Below, piece by piece: positions 11,224-24,751 of a DNA stretch of 64,000 bases (its first letter is position 1; each line of letters opens with the position of its first letter). A program made the position numbers and the translations under genes. This stretch comes from Rhodosorus marinus (lineage: Eukaryota; Rhodophyta; Stylonematophyceae; Stylonematales; Stylonemataceae): contig JAMWBK010000008.1 of assembly GCA_029953675.1 (NCBI GenBank), positions 641,001 to 705,000 on the forward strand. Direction: 5' to 3'. The notes under the pieces were generated by a model that did not search any database, was not told the origin of the DNA, and worked only from the letters and a program-made list of their open reading frames with translations.

Positions 11224-12037
11224 TTAGCCGCGTAGGAGCGGATGCAGTCTACTTATGGAGACATTCCGCTGAATAGGAATCGCTCCGAATGTAGTGCCCG
11301 GTAAATGGAGGTTCCACGTCGGTAAAACGTCAGAAGTAGCCGCAGTAAGAACAACGCAGTTGCATGTCCTCTTTGCACACGCCCCAAGATCTTTGCCCTT
11401 CACACATTCACAGCAAGGGCAGGACAGTTTTCCCTCTTCTTCGTAGAAGAAACGCACTTCTACTCTTCTGAGGTTTAGACCGTCCTCTGAGCACCTGTAA
11501 ACGGCGGGAAACCCCGAATCAGCAGATGAAAGCGAATCATGCATGCTTTCGGGAAGACTGGTAAGCTCACCTGTCGGGGGCGTTCAACTCCGGTTTGCAA
11601 ACGAACAAACCGCTATTGCTGTCCACGACGTTCCACTGCATTCTCAGCAACACTCCAGATGCTTGGGATATCGACAACTTGTCGTGAGCAATCACGCCAA
11701 TGGAGATCGTGCAACAGACACCAGAATCAACACGTCCATGGCTGATGCAATCGCCCATCACCCAAAATACCAGGTTCGAAGACCGGTACACCTGAACAAC
11801 ATCTTCGAGCACTTCCAATTCCCGATTTGCGTGAGCTTTGACTAGTGACTGAGTACAAAAGAAGAAACCGAGCACGCTAAGGAGAGAAACGGCTATGTAC
11901 ACGGACCAAGTCGTGGCCGTCCATGACCATCGTTTCCTAATCTTTGCTTGCTTCGATTGTTCTGCAGACGTCCGGACTTGGTCTGCGCCATCCTCATCAA
12001 GTCTTGCATCGCGCAATTCTGCCCTTCGCCGACGCAT
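11224..12037 (-). CDS. Cys-rich single-pass membrane protein
   Basis: Two exons (12037-11571 and 11494-11224) joined across a 76-bp GTGAG..CAG intron give 245 aa. The N-terminus is basic and charged (MRRRRAELRD). A single hydrophobic segment at about residues 44-61 (SVYIAVSLLSVLGFFFC) is followed by a Cys-rich region predicted outside the cytosol (type II). The C-terminal exon contains VEVRFFYEEEGKLSCPCCEC, which faintly recalls the FYN..CPxCxC segment of plant COBRA domains. That resemblance is weak and the rest of COBRA is not obvious. The start is ATG at 12037; the in-frame codons just upstream lack an ATG. It is convergent with TIM13, 159 bp between stops. Confidence 0.6.
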
Positions 12038-14419
12038 AATCTGTTTCAAAGCAAGAATCGGAGAAGCATTTGTGCGAGCATGCCAAAAATGGATTCCCGT
12101 TAGTACCCGTCCTCTTCACCACTGACTAGGTAGGTCAACTTTCTCACGATCTGGGAGATGCATGAGGGAGAGGGTCATGACAACAGAAACAGACCTGCGT
12201 CATCGGTTTATCCGAACCCGACTCTTGCTGGTTTCTGACAGAGGAACTTGGATCTGCGCAGGTTGCATACAAACCTTCTTTCGAGTTGATCAGCCTTTTT
12301 CCGAGGGAGGACGTGAAGAGATGAGACGCTGATTCTTCAAACAGAGGAGGAGATAATGTCGGGAATTATCTGATTGGTTTGATACAGACCATGTGCCCGC
12401 GTATGATCTGGGATTTGCGGTTCCTCAACAGGGGGATTGAGAGTATAGATATCCCCTGGTGGTCTCATACATCGAAAGCGCATCCGCTCGGCAGCTGGAG
12501 CAGGTTTATCCCTCTGGCCCCCTGGCTTTCCGAACACCGGACGTATACAACTGGGATGAGGGGCGATGCAGACTGAAATGAGACAGAGGCTAGAACTCCC
12601 GATCCCGGATTGCGGAAGACAGCGTACTGTACTACGTGTACTACATACGAGAAGTGTACTAGTGATGCACCTGCTAGACTTTCACAGGGCTAGGACGGCG
12701 ACTTGACAGGACTTGCACACAGGGCTCGCACTGTACCACTAGCACATTGGAACATCTGCTGTCGTCACTGGGAGCGGAAATAGCAGCCTTGTTGAGTGCT
12801 TTGATGGTATAAGATAGAATCAACTCCATACCCACAGAATCGATTCATCACATGGCTAGAAAACACAACGCAGTTTATGGACACGTGCCAGATTATAATT
12901 AGTTTAATTGAACAGCTCTCGTGTCGCTTTACTTTCATTTGAAGACCCCTATCCTCGCAGAGTTCTAGTGCGTACCTAAGTTCATAATTATTCTAGATAC
13001 ATTAAAATATCATGTTGACAAGAGAAAAGGGGTAGCCTGAGAAATTGAGAATTGAGAAGTTACATATATATATATTAGCCTTACTTTTTTAATGCATTTG
13101 GCAAGCGGGCAAATAAATTAATGCGAAACTACTACAATTTGCTTGGTTTTGTTTAATTTCGGAATATCTTGTATCTTAAGAAACAGAGGAAGCGAAGATA
13201 TGCACTTGCACAAAACCAGCATCAAATATTTATTGGTTTCAAGTAAGATCCAATTAACGCTTCCAGGTGGAGGGGGGGGGGTGGAAAAGCGCGGCTGAAT
13301 TTGACACGGGTAGCGAATACAAGTTGACGCAGATGCTGGCCGCCCCGACGTGTGGTTCACGTAGAGTCCTTCCGAGGCTTGGGACGAAGTGGAGTTCGAA
13401 ATTGACTGAAAAATAAAAAGAAGCAAAACTTATATCCAAAAACATAGAATCGTCAACAAATATTGAATATCGCTTTGTAGAAGATTGAATAATTGATTTT
13501 ATTTACTAATTATACGATAGCATAGGACAACAGAGTTCGTTTTCTGTAGTTATCCTCAGCTACTGATATTATATTGATTGAAATGTCGTTTCCAACATAC
13601 TGGGACAACAGTGCACCATAGAATTGAGCCTGTAACCCTTCCCCCCCCCCTCCTTGATCACTTATTTTGACTTCAAGCTTCCCTGTATATACATCCGTAA
13701 ATGTCATCCGTCAAAAGAGGATATACTAGCGTTAAGTCCTTTGAGGATACTAATTCTTAAGACTCATATTAATTTCCCGTTAAAAAAAGGAAGACCCCAA
13801 AAACCACTGCTTCTTTTAACACACACATATATATATAGAATTTCATATATTTTAGACGTAAATTGAACTTTCACGCTTCCGAACCCGTAAACGTATATCC
13901 TCTGAGTATTTGCATAGAGCCCTTAAAAACACGGCCAAAATCATCGTCATGATTTATTCAGACCAAGAATAAAGGATATGTCTCATAGAAGACTTTACCC
14001 CAATCATAATTGAGTTAAATTTTGTTTTGACATACTACTGTTAAATTATTTCTTTGTTTTTGCTTTGGACCTCGGATGCCGTCATAAGAATTTTCTTTGA
14101 AAAATGATGGGTTTTTTGCAAAAGTTTTGTCCCGCGGGTCGGAAACCCCAATTTCTGGTAATTTTTGCATAGAAAATGATGTGGAGAGAAAAATATCGTC
14201 TATTTTCTTTAGCATTTTGATTGTTGAATGTTTGGACTCGGAGGTCTATAAGGGGTTTTAGATTTGCAAGTATTGGGGAAGATGGTGGGAAAAGGAGAGC
14301 GGAGGAATGGTCAGAAGGATGAGAGATATCAGGACAAGGCTTGAGTAGTGTTTGAAATCGAGGATCCTTTGATTCATTGATGATATTGTTGGGAGTTAAG
14401 AAATTGGAGTTGAAACATC
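12038..14419. other. Long intergenic region with no recognised gene
   Basis: No ORF with recognisable content. There are AT-rich stretches, a poly-G run at about 13267, a poly-C run at about 13640, and (AT)n near 13067 and 13830. 13620-13860 is A/C-leaning and 14220-14419 is G-rich and C-poor on the + strand, the latter being the upstream leader of the sterol methyltransferase gene. Confidence 0.4.
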
Positions 14420-15924
14420 ATGGGATCCCTGCTAAACGTGAACCGATACGAGCAGGAGTTCTTGAAGAACAAATCGAATGCGGTGGAGTTGACCACCAGG
14501 GGCCGAGCAGATACTTACTTTGCGAGGTTTAAGGAAGATTCTGAGGAGCTACGAAATCAAAGAATCGCGGTGACCGATAAAGGAGCTGGCAAGGATTTGG
14601 TTCAGGAGTATTATTCTATATCAACGGACCTGTACGAGTATGGCTGGGGAGAATCTTTTCACTTTGGAATACTTTGGGCAGACAGTAGCTTTGAGGATGC
14701 TATTCGAAGGTTCGTTCGTACACTGTTCTTGAGCCTTTGTGATTTCATGTTTTTGGCTAACTGGATGCGCTGCGAAAAGTAGGTATGAGTACTTCTTGGC
14801 ACTTAAGATGAAGCTGAACAAGGACGATGTGGTTCTTGACCTCGGATGTGGAGTAGGAGGACCGATGAGGAATATTGCTAGATTTTCTGGAGCGAAGATC
14901 ATTGGTGAGCGCGTCGGCGTTGGAAGTCTACACGCCTCCGCGCGGGGTTGGCAAACTCCTTGTGCTCGCTGCAGAAAGATTACAATGCTGAAAGAAAAAC
15001 GCGTTTTCCGTACGGTTTTTTGTGCTATTGTCAACAGGAGTCAACATTAGCGAGTATCAGGTTTATAGGACAAACTTGTTGAACGGAGAAGCTGGATTGA
15101 TGAACCAATGTAGGGCCGTAACCGGTGACTTCACCAAGCTTGAGTTTGATGACTCAAGCGTGGATGGGGCATATGCCATAGAGGCGACGTGTCACACCAA
15201 TGACAAGGACTCTGTCTACTCTGAGGCTTTTAGAGTCTTGAAACCTGGCGCATATTTTTCGGCGTAAGTATCCCGTCGCGAATTCTCGGGCTTGAGCTCC
15301 TATTCATCGACGTAGAATAGAATAGAGTTCGAGATGTCCTTGCTGAACCAGAGATTACAACTTGATGAAAACTATAGGTGGGAGTGGGTGACGACTGATA
15401 AGTACGATGCGAATGATCCGGAGCACCAGCGTGTTCGATTTAATCTCGAGAAAGGGAATGGACTCCCGGAGACTGCGCCATGGCATGAGGTGATCGCCTC
15501 GTTGAAGCGATGTGGATTTGAGGTGATCGAATATTTTGATGGGTGTGAACAAGGGGAGCTCCCCTGGTGGAACTCTCTAAACTCCGGATGGAGCTTGAGA
15601 GGGTTTTCTCGAACATGGTTTGGAATAAGGTTCACAGGAGCATTGCTATGGGCCCTGGAGAAGGTTGGGATGGTGTCCCCGGGGATGTACGAGGCGCAAA
15701 ATAATCTTCAGTGTGGAGCTGACATGTTGGTTCTTGGTGGCAAAATGGGTATTTGTAAGTTTCGTGTCAATTGTAAAACGTGCTCGGGGAGTACTTTACA
15801 GACGTTGAACTGGAAGAGCTGACCTTGAATTTTTTGTGTTCTGTTCCTCACTTTGCAATTGCCTGTAGACTCGCCCATGTTCTTCTTTCTGGCCAGGAAA
15901 CCAACCACTGCGGACGGGTCGTGA
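14420..15924 (+). CDS. SMT1: Sterol C-24 methyltransferase
   Basis: This enzyme transfers a methyl group from S-adenosylmethionine to C-24 of a sterol side chain (ERG6/SMT1 family), normally at the ER or lipid droplets. Five exons (14420-14709, 14783-14904, 15038-15263, 15378-15754, 15869-15924) join in frame to 356 aa, the family length. The family signatures appear in order: YYSISTDLYEYGWGESFHF (sterol-binding region I), the SAM motif LDLGCGVGGPMRNIAR, ATCHTNDK, and WVTTDKYDANDPEH followed by a C-terminal hydrophobic patch and FFLARKP. Introns are 73-133 bp with clean GT-AG ends. The gene indicates C-24-alkylated sterols (ergosterol or phytosterol type). Confidence 0.93.
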
Positions 15925-17160
15925 CTGTAGCCACCAGCTCGTAGATTTTCAGCGTTGTGCAGGGTTTCGAGACAGGAATATATGTTAAATCTTGTTAAAT
16001 TAGAGAAACGATTATCAGGCACAACAAAAGGCATCCAGCCCTACGTGTCCCCAGAACGTTGCTGCGGGAACTCTGGCAAGCCGTGAGTGCACGTCTTGCA
16101 GCACCGCGCCTGCGAAAAGTAACTTCAGCCCCGTTTGCGAGTCAAAACAGCGAACTTTCCCCCATCCTTAGGCCCTAGCGCAGCAAACATAGCCTGGGGT
16201 TACGGGGTTACGTTAGTCTGGGGTTACTTGAACACTGGACTATCTGGACTCCTAGTCGACTGAACAAACCCGACTCCTGAGACACTGCTCCGTCACGAAC
16301 AGGATCCACGGGTTCAAAGGGGTATTGAATCCAACAGGCTCTCCAGATCTGCCTGTCTTACCCCAGAAAGGCCGTGGATATCTCCGATAGCTGACAATGG
16401 TTGTGATCAGAAACAGAGACCAGGCTCCACAGACGCCTCACCATCGCCGTCATTTCAGTATCACGTTCAATGGCAACGACCCTATTGGACTATTGGAAAT
16501 CACTTCACAGTGTCCTGAAACTGTACATCTAAAAAGTAAGCAAAAACATATGACCACTTTGGCAACAAAAAAAGGAAAAACAACAAAAATAACGCATGTC
16601 TTAAAAAAATTTACATATAGAGTTATACTTTGATCCAAAATTAGATCTATTCTCCAGATTTCCTTCACCACGCGCCACTATTCCGCATATTGCTCTACAA
16701 CTAGAGTATAATATCCCTAAAATAATATTTTACACCATGTTGATTTTGAATTATTTAAAAAAGAAGAGAGCGAATCTAGATTTTAGTATTTCTCCACCGG
16801 GCCCAAAAACATAGACAATTCTAACTCCTGCACCCTCCCCACTCACTAAAATATTTTTTTCTAAACAAAAAAATTTATGGGAGTATAAATATTGCATCTC
16901 TTTCTATATCTAGGGTGGATACACCGGCATTTTCAGAAATATTTAATAGATTCCGACAGTATGATTTAGAGTTTTCGTTTTATTTCATGTCCAAATAGTT
17001 CTAAATTTAAGGTACAGCGAGGGTTTCGAGCGGAGCTGGAGGGACAGCCAACCTTCGGACCTCGGATGACATGACGTGCGGGCAAGCAAGCTGGTAGGGG
17101 AAGGAGGAAGCCTGGGTGCACAATTTAATATAGAGTTGGTCTGTATGTAGTGGCAAAAGG
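15925..17160. other. Intergenic, no recognised gene
   Basis: AT-rich from about 16540 to 17000; A/C-rich at 16790-16880, then G-rich at 17010-17160 leading into the zinc-finger gene. Nothing coding is evident. Confidence 0.4.
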
Positions 17161-18438
17161 ATGTCCGTTCTAGATTCTTGGACTGAGACGGAGTTCTTAA
17201 GGGATAAAACCATACCTGAACCAGTACGAGGTTGGCTTTTGCACGATATCGAGCGGGTATGTGACTATCCCCAGTGGTTGGAGAAGTCGATTGGGATGTC
17301 CAAGGTGTTTCCAGAGAGCACTAGTCCCTCGGATTTGTTACGGGTAGTGGATGACAACAAGAAGCTCCTGGTGTGTGATCACGAGGATGATTTTTTCTGT
17401 CTGGGAACGGTCGTTCGAGGCTTTGTTAGTATGATACCTGTGAAACTCGGGGAAGCGGCTCAAACGAGGTTTGCCATTGCCATCAGCCCAATAGATGGCA
17501 CCTTGAGAAACTTCCTATCTACGTTGCACAAATCCGGCAGAATAGCCTTCACGGAGTACTGCAGCCCCACGGCAACGAGCAAGCTTGCCAAGACCGTTAT
17601 CTTCCACAGGGATCATCCCGGGAAGATCTTGGGAGCAGTCGACGTTGCGGAGGAGGGGTTCCCTGATATTTGGGAAGGTGACTCACAAGGCGAACACCCA
17701 CCGTCATTTTTTCAGAGCCTGCGTCCGCAGCAACCAATTGCTGAGACACGGCTTTGGTCTGCCTTTGTCGCAATGTGCCCGTCTCAGATGCAGGGTTGGA
17801 AGACCTTACAGTACACGACAACTGTGGAAGGGACGGGGTTGCCGCCGGCAAAACAGACGTATTCTGTTCCCACATTTAGTCGGCTCTTTTTCGACGGGCA
17901 AGATATGCAAGACATTCGACAGAGCTATGTGGAGGACCTGTTTACGATGGCTCTGGGCAAACCGCGCCTAAGCGTCGAGTGTGGGGATGATAGACTAAGT
18001 ATCGAATCATTGTCAGAGAACAGCGGACTGCTCGAGTCTCCTTCAGCGCCAAATTCTCCCAAGCTTGAGAAGAGTGGAGACGAGCAACTATGCAGTGAGT
18101 GTGGTGCTAGATTCAAGCGAAAGTACGAGCTCAACCGACACTTTCAAAGCGTACATGTTGGTGTGCGCAAGCATGCTTGCGATATATGTTTGAAATATTT
18201 CACCCAGGCCTCCCACGTACGTGTGCATATTGAAACTGTGCATAACAAAACCAAAACCAGCGAATGTGATCTGTGCGGTCAGAGCTTTGGTACAAAGCAC
18301 AAACTGGTGCGACACAAGAGGTCAGTGCACGAGCGGTTGAGACCTCACGCGTGCACGATCTGCGGCGCCGCTTATTTTCAGAATTCAGATCTGAGGCGCC
18401 ATTTAAAGAAGAGTCACGAGACAACAAGCGTTCGATGA
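17161..18438 (+). CDS. C2H2 zinc-finger protein, family copy 1
   Basis: A single-exon gene of 425 aa. Four consecutive C2H2 fingers occupy residues 311 to about 419 (CSEC, CDIC, CDLC and CTIC starts with HxxxH ends), so it probably binds DNA in the nucleus. The ~300-residue N-terminal part is an unrecognised domain shared with the genes at 19945 and 26543. Common landmarks are an MSVLDSW opening, WLEKSIGMSKV, KTVIFHRDHPGKILG, and a DIRQSYVEDLF motif just before the linker. The adjacent paralog at 19945 is a direct-repeat copy. No known transcription-factor domain was recognised in the N-terminus. Confidence 0.85.
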   Translation: MSVLDSWTETEFLRDKTIPEPVRGWLLHDIERVCDYPQWLEKSIGMSKVFPESTSPSDLLRVVDDNKKLLVCDHEDDFFCLGTVVRGFVSMIPVKLGEAAQTRFAIAISPIDGTLRNFLSTLHKSGRIAFTEYCSPTATSKLAKTVIFHRDHPGKILGAVDVAEEGFPDIWEGDSQGEHPPSFFQSLRPQQPIAETRLWSAFVAMCPSQMQGWKTLQYTTTVEGTGLPPAKQTYSVPTFSRLFFDGQDMQDIRQSYVEDLFTMALGKPRLSVECGDDRLSIESLSENSGLLESPSAPNSPKLEKSGDEQLCSECGARFKRKYELNRHFQSVHVGVRKHACDICLKYFTQASHVRVHIETVHNKTKTSECDLCGQSFGTKHKLVRHKRSVHERLRPHACTICGAAYFQNSDLRRHLKKSHETTSVR

Positions 18439-19944
18439 TATGCTTACTTGGCGACCGGATGCAGACGAGCTGGCGAGGACGAGCCAGCTTGCATACCAAC
18501 CCCCCTTCGCCCACCTGGGAAGAGGGCGAACAGCCGTGTGGCTACTATCACACAGTGTACAATAGATCTTTTTGACCTATTAATTCATTCGTGTTCAGTA
18601 TATATTTAAATTTTGGGCAATTTTCACTGACTCGACCCAACTCTGACTGTACATTTGGCTCGAGTTCCGCTTCAGCTCAACGTAGGATGCACCTACGCAG
18701 TGTACACGTTGCAGCAGTATCCAGATCCTCGTCATCCCAAGCAAAGGGACCCATAAAAGAGGTCAGGCAATCACGCAAGCTGGAGTTCTATGTGAAGTCC
18801 TCAAGTTTTGACCATCGCAGGTTGTCCTAGGGATTGTGGTTTTCTTCACGAGCAAAGCGATCCTTTAAATCTGCATAGAGCGAAGAAGTAACCGTTGAAT
18901 CCTGAGCTCGCGTGTCTCTGAATAACCTGCTTATCGCCACCCCGGCAATTCTCTGTGCCAAGTGGAGCCTCGTGGGTTATGTTAGATGGACGTGAGATAT
19001 ATACAAAGCTATTCGTGCCTGTCAGCATGAGGATACTGACCAGAGCCAAAAGCAAACACTAAGGCTGAACCGAACCGGTTAGGCAGAGATAATCAACGAC
19101 ATCGACGGTCGCCCTTCGTCTTCACAGGCAACAATCCAGATGAAGTGCAGTGAGACGCTCGGTCATCGTGGTCGACTCCCTGGAGCATCCCAGTTTCCTG
19201 CTCTCAGGATTCAGTGCTCTCAAACTTCACGTTCTTACTTACATAGTCTTCAACAACTGCTTCGCACTACAATCGCAATCCAACACGAGGGGGACCTCTT
19301 TAGCTCATCAAATGGAACCATATCCTCATGAGCATGTTTTAGATCGCTTCTAGCTAGCGGTGCTAGTCTACCAGCTCAAAAGGTGAGGATATTGGCAAAA
19401 GCAAAGGTAAAAGAATACGTCCTACACTGTCACAAACGAGCCGGAAGGCAACTCAAGCTTCCACGAAGTTATCCGAAAAATCGCTCGCTCCCTCGTCAAG
19501 CGGAGGGCGCTGGCGGCAGTGACGACAACAGTGCTCGTCATCCTCATAAGGTGAAAGTGTTGAGCACATGTAACATCTTCTCCAGGAGGAAGGTCGCTGA
19601 AGAAGCTGGCGACTTTGCTTGCCAGAGAGGATTGTTTTTTGTCTTTTTCAAATGCTTGTTTTGAGCTAGAAGTAGAGTTCGTTGTAGTGCGTCATGACGT
19701 ATCGGCCCCTCTTCATACTGTTAGCCTTGCGCGTGCTCGTAGTGTTTTGATTTATTAGGGTAACTGATATCGGCGTAGGTTGTGAGTGCTCAGGTTTTCT
19801 TGGTAAGAGAGAGAAAGTTGAAGGGTGGAAACATTTTTGGGGGCGAGGAAGCGTGATGTTGGGCATTTTCTTGAAGTTTTATTCGTAGACGTATGGAGTT
19901 GGCATTGTTCGATAAGGAATGCTTACTACCGAGGTTGGAAAATC
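18439..19944. other. Spacer between tandem zinc-finger paralogs
   Basis: No convincing gene. Small frames, including one with an RRMHLRSVH stretch near 18690 that faintly resembles a finger linker, are unsupported. 19690-19944 becomes G/T-rich before the second paralog. Confidence 0.4.
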
Positions 19945-21201
19945 ATGCCCATCTTAGACTCTTGGATCGAGAGGCGGCTGTTTGGGAAGTCAAAGGTGCC
20001 TGACGCGGTCCATGCTTGGGTTCTGCATGTTTCTGAACGAACATGCGACAATCCCAATTGGTTGGAGCATTCCATTGGGATGACCAAGGTCATCCCAAAA
20101 GATGCCAAAACGGATTTGGCTATTCTGAAGGAGATGAACAGTTGTTTTCTTCTGATATGTGATCATGATGCTGAGGATTACTGCCTAGGATTTTTGTCGG
20201 ATGGAGAATTCCCGCTCCTTCCTATACGGCTTGGGGTTGCCAAGCAGAGCAGGTTTGCTCTTGTTCCGGACTACAGTGACGGAACTATTTTGAGTATCCT
20301 ATCCACAGAGTATGAATCTGGCCGTATAGCCATGACCCTGTACAGGACCGCACCAGCGCTAGGTGGGATGGCAAGGACCATTATCTTTCAGAAGGATGAT
20401 CCAGGGAAAGTGTTGGGAGAACTCAATACCTGGGAAAGTGTGGACGAAGAATCCATGCGTCGAGGCTCGTTCGCTTATAATGTACTCCCAATAGATCCGC
20501 TTCAGACAACATCTGTCTGGCCAATTTTCACCAAATATGCCCCAGCTCTCCAGCAAGGTTGGAAAGACATGCGAGTGGTCTCTGCAGTGGGGGGGAGTAC
20601 GTTCCCCGCTGCGGGGGAGGAGTTTAGTATTCCGGTCTACAGCGAGCTATTTGTTGAAGGGGATTTTCTTCACGACATTCGACGCAACTACGTACAGAGC
20701 CTGTTTAGCAATGCACTGGACAAGCCCCTGATGCTCGAGTGGGATGACGAGTACCTTTCAAATGGGTCATCAACCGGAATGAGCGTCCGTGAACCGGATG
20801 AGGCAATGTCACTTTCTGATCTCTACCTATCAGAGACGAGAGAAAAGGGCCTGCGTTGCACCGAATGTGAGGCGAAGTTCAGAAGAAGATTTGAACTCAA
20901 CCGGCACTTGAACGCCGTTCACAAGGGCGTACGCAAGCATGTCTGCGACATATGCGCTAAATCTTTCACCCAAGCTGGGCACGTACGTGTGCATATTGAG
21001 ACAGTGCACAACAAGTCAAAGATATGCACTTGTGAGATCTGTGGCCAGGGTTTTGGAACGAAGCACAAGCTTGTGCGGCACAAAAGGTCTGTCCATGAGC
21101 GATTAAGACCGCATGCGTGCTCCATCTGCGAGGCCGCATACTATCAGAGCTCTGACTTGAAGCGACATATGAGGAAAAAGCATGAGGTGGTCAGTGCTTG
21201 A
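19945..21201 (+). CDS. C2H2 zinc-finger protein, family copy 2
   Basis: A single-exon gene of 418 aa. I set the start at ATG 19945 because MPILDSW aligns with the MSVLDSW start of copy 1; the frame is open further upstream to 19825. Four C2H2 fingers lie from residue 305 to about 415 and are nearly identical in layout to copy 1, with conserved linkers (HKRSVHERLRPHAC). The N-terminal domain is clearly homologous (WLEHSIGMTKV, RTIIFQKDDPGKVLG, DIRRNYVQSLF). It lies 1.5 kb downstream of copy 1 on the same strand, so local duplication is likely. The fingers are better conserved between copies than the acidic linker before them. Confidence 0.85.
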   Translation: MPILDSWIERRLFGKSKVPDAVHAWVLHVSERTCDNPNWLEHSIGMTKVIPKDAKTDLAILKEMNSCFLLICDHDAEDYCLGFLSDGEFPLLPIRLGVAKQSRFALVPDYSDGTILSILSTEYESGRIAMTLYRTAPALGGMARTIIFQKDDPGKVLGELNTWESVDEESMRRGSFAYNVLPIDPLQTTSVWPIFTKYAPALQQGWKDMRVVSAVGGSTFPAAGEEFSIPVYSELFVEGDFLHDIRRNYVQSLFSNALDKPLMLEWDDEYLSNGSSTGMSVREPDEAMSLSDLYLSETREKGLRCTECEAKFRRRFELNRHLNAVHKGVRKHVCDICAKSFTQAGHVRVHIETVHNKSKICTCEICGQGFGTKHKLVRHKRSVHERLRPHACSICEAAYYQSSDLKRHMRKKHEVVSA

Positions 21202-22429
21202 ACTAGCCCTTCTGCGCCCGAGTAAGGCGGCACAAAAGCAAATGCTCTCTAATCAGACATGCCCCAAGAGGTTTTCGAAAAGTACCCCTCTTCGCGTAAT
21301 TATAATGTACTATTTAAAGAGGAAATCTATTTGATCATTTGAGTTAAAGCTATATCGGACAGCTGAAGAAGTCGATCGCGACTGGGGTACCCACACCGCG
21401 CGTACAGCAACGACAATCGGCGGTTCGTTGAGCGTGGTCACTGAAGCTATGCGCGAATCAAGTGCTTTCGGAGTTATACATGCAACACAGTAGGTTCTGA
21501 GACCAAGGTTTCCTCGCACGTAGGTATGTCTAGCTGACACCGTGCTTCGAGTGCACGTGAGTGAGACCGACAAGCCTTCTCGATTGCGCGCTCACACATT
21601 CAAGCACAATAGCGAATCGACGACTTCCAACCAAATCTAGGCTCAGAACCGTAACCAGAATCATGACTCAGAGACGAGCCCGCCAAATGATCCCACGTGC
21701 TGAATATGTGCTCACTGACCATCGATCAACTTTGAAAATGTAAATTTTTCCTCATTCGCACAACAGCTCGCCCGCATTCCACCCTGAAGCAGAGGAGCCC
21801 ACACTGACAGCTACATCGTTGCTTAATAGCCGATAACATGGAACCCCTACGAAATGTGAGCATCTAAGTAAACCAGTTTTTCATATTTATGAAGTTTTAC
21901 GACCGATCTACGGGATTTTCCTTATCAGTTTTCACCCCTCTATTTCCGACTTCCAAAGAGGTTTTGCCGTCATGGATTTTGCTCTAGCCCAGAATACATC
22001 TGGCAAACCTGCCGAAAATTCTCGAAGGTGGAAAATGGGGTTGGAGCACTTTGCGTGTTCCATCTCATTTTCATTATTTTCCTTAACATTTATCTACATA
22101 CTCATCTGCTTCTATGGGGATAACCCAACACCGCCCCCCCCCCCTTCCCCAATCCTCCATGACATTAGACGCGCACTCAGCCTATTTTCAATTCTAGCTC
22201 ATGGTTCTAACCACCCCCCTTTCTCGTTGGTCTACCGTCACGAAAGCAATCGACGCTACAATTTAATGTATTTCAAAACCCGCGTCAACCTCTCCAATTA
22301 CAGCAGGACGAACAAAGGCTCCGATGAATGCTACCAACTCCCAAGAGGGACAAATCTAGAATCCAAGAGCATACTTTGTTGATTGACTTATTGATTGATA
22401 ATTTTCCGAGTTGACAACAATTGAGGTGA
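21202..22429. other. Intergenic, no recognised gene
   Basis: Mixed composition. 22060-22230 is C-rich, including a C11-type run at about 22134, and 22380-22420 is AT-rich. By the divergent-promoter pattern this predicts a minus-strand gene start near 22050, but I could not read one. Confidence 0.35.
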
Positions 22430-23503
22430 CGCATGCCAGTTTGTTCCGCAATTCAGGGATAGCTCGAATAGTGCGATTTTCGAGTGCTCACTGTTTTGCC
22501 TTCGTCTTCACAGAAGAGGAGGAGGAGGGGGGGTTGGAATTTTTTTTTTTGTGTACGTGCGTTGGGGCTTTCCAGAATCAGAGGAAAGAATATATATGAC
22601 GAGGGGGGGGTTGGGTTTGAGTTCCTCAGGACTTTTGGAGCGACGAAGAAGCGAAGATTTAGGCAATCACCAATAAACACGATTTTAGGTTTGAAAAGTA
22701 CCGTTTTCATGGAAAATCAATATTAACCTAGGGGGTTAAAAAACTGCTTTGTTCGGTTTTCAATTCACGAGGGTCAGGAACCTAAGGGGGTTTTCATCTC
22801 TGAACATGGCACCCGTTTCCTGTCCAAACCACAAGAAAAAAAATACATCTAGTAGAGGAGAAGGGGACGGGGGGTCGGATTGGCTTCTAAAACTAATCCA
22901 CTGTTTGGACATGATGGCCAATATTGCAGATTTTTGGCCCGGTTTTGGACGAGGTCTTTTTTAGTGTTTTTTTCAGTATGATTGGGAGGGGGCACTTCAC
23001 TGTCGCAGGAATGAGCAGGGCAGAAAGCCATGTGTTTGAAGGGGTAAGTCTTGGGGAAGGTGCTGGCTTGCTAGCAGCTTTTTATAAGAAGGGGGGAAAT
23101 TGGCTTTTTTGTGAGGTGTTGAGGACTCGCGACCCATTGGGTAACTTTCTTTTTTTAGGGGGGAGGGAGGTAAACGTTGTTTATTGCGTCGGTGGGGTTG
23201 GGGTGGGAGAAGGAGGGAGTCAGTAGTTCTCCTTTTTTCTTTTTTTTGGTTTTTGGTACGGAGAGGCCCTTTGCGTTGGAGGAGAAGACGGGCTTGAACG
23301 GTGTACCAGGACAGGGGCGCGTGTGGAGGAGGTTGTGGAGGTAATCTATTCGCGCGTTTCTGTTTTGTCTGAGCGTGCTGTCGTTGTGTTTTTGTTTGGT
23401 TGGGGGAGTTGTTCGATATCTGAGGGTAGGAGCAGCTCGGAAAAAAAAGGAGATCGTACACTTTAGTGCGCGTTTACTGTGTGTAGGTTTTTGAGAATCA
23501 GAA
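22430..23503 (+). promoter_or_regulatory. Long G/T-rich leader of the UBC gene
   Basis: Over about 1 kb upstream of the UBC start the + strand is rich in G and T with many G runs (for example 22525-22560, 22600-22620, 23150-23220) and is C-poor. This is the most extended example of the strand skew seen before start codons here. It may hold 5' non-coding exons. Confidence 0.5.
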
Positions 23504-24395
<892 letters not shown>

Positions 24396-24751
24396 TATAG
24401 AGAACGGAATGATTTTGTCGAGTTTTATGGGAACGAACGCTTGACTGTGCAAAGTGACGTTTTGACCATCATAAGATGTTACATCCATTGTTGTGTTAAT
24501 CCACCAGAAGCTGTAGAGAAAGACTTATGCAGAGAGCCCGGAGGGACATCGCAGTTGGCCTTAGGCGAATAAAGAATCTGCTGGTATAGTGCTTTGGGCT
24601 TGATAAACTGTTCATATTGAATGCATTTGGGTCTCTTTCTAGGTCGGAGTTTTTCCGCCTCTCCCTCTTAAGCCCCCAAACCGCGTCCCTGAGGCTTGGG
24701 GTCAAAGCAACCTCAAGCATGGAGCCTTTGCTGATTCACATCGTCGCGGAA

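Noticed and set aside
16270-16330. tRNA-like GGTTCAAA motif
   Set aside because: No matching acceptor, D or anticodon stems could be drawn around it.
18591-18830. Possible zinc-finger fragment (RRMHLRSVH)
   Set aside because: Lacks the paired cysteines; a chance match to a finger linker.
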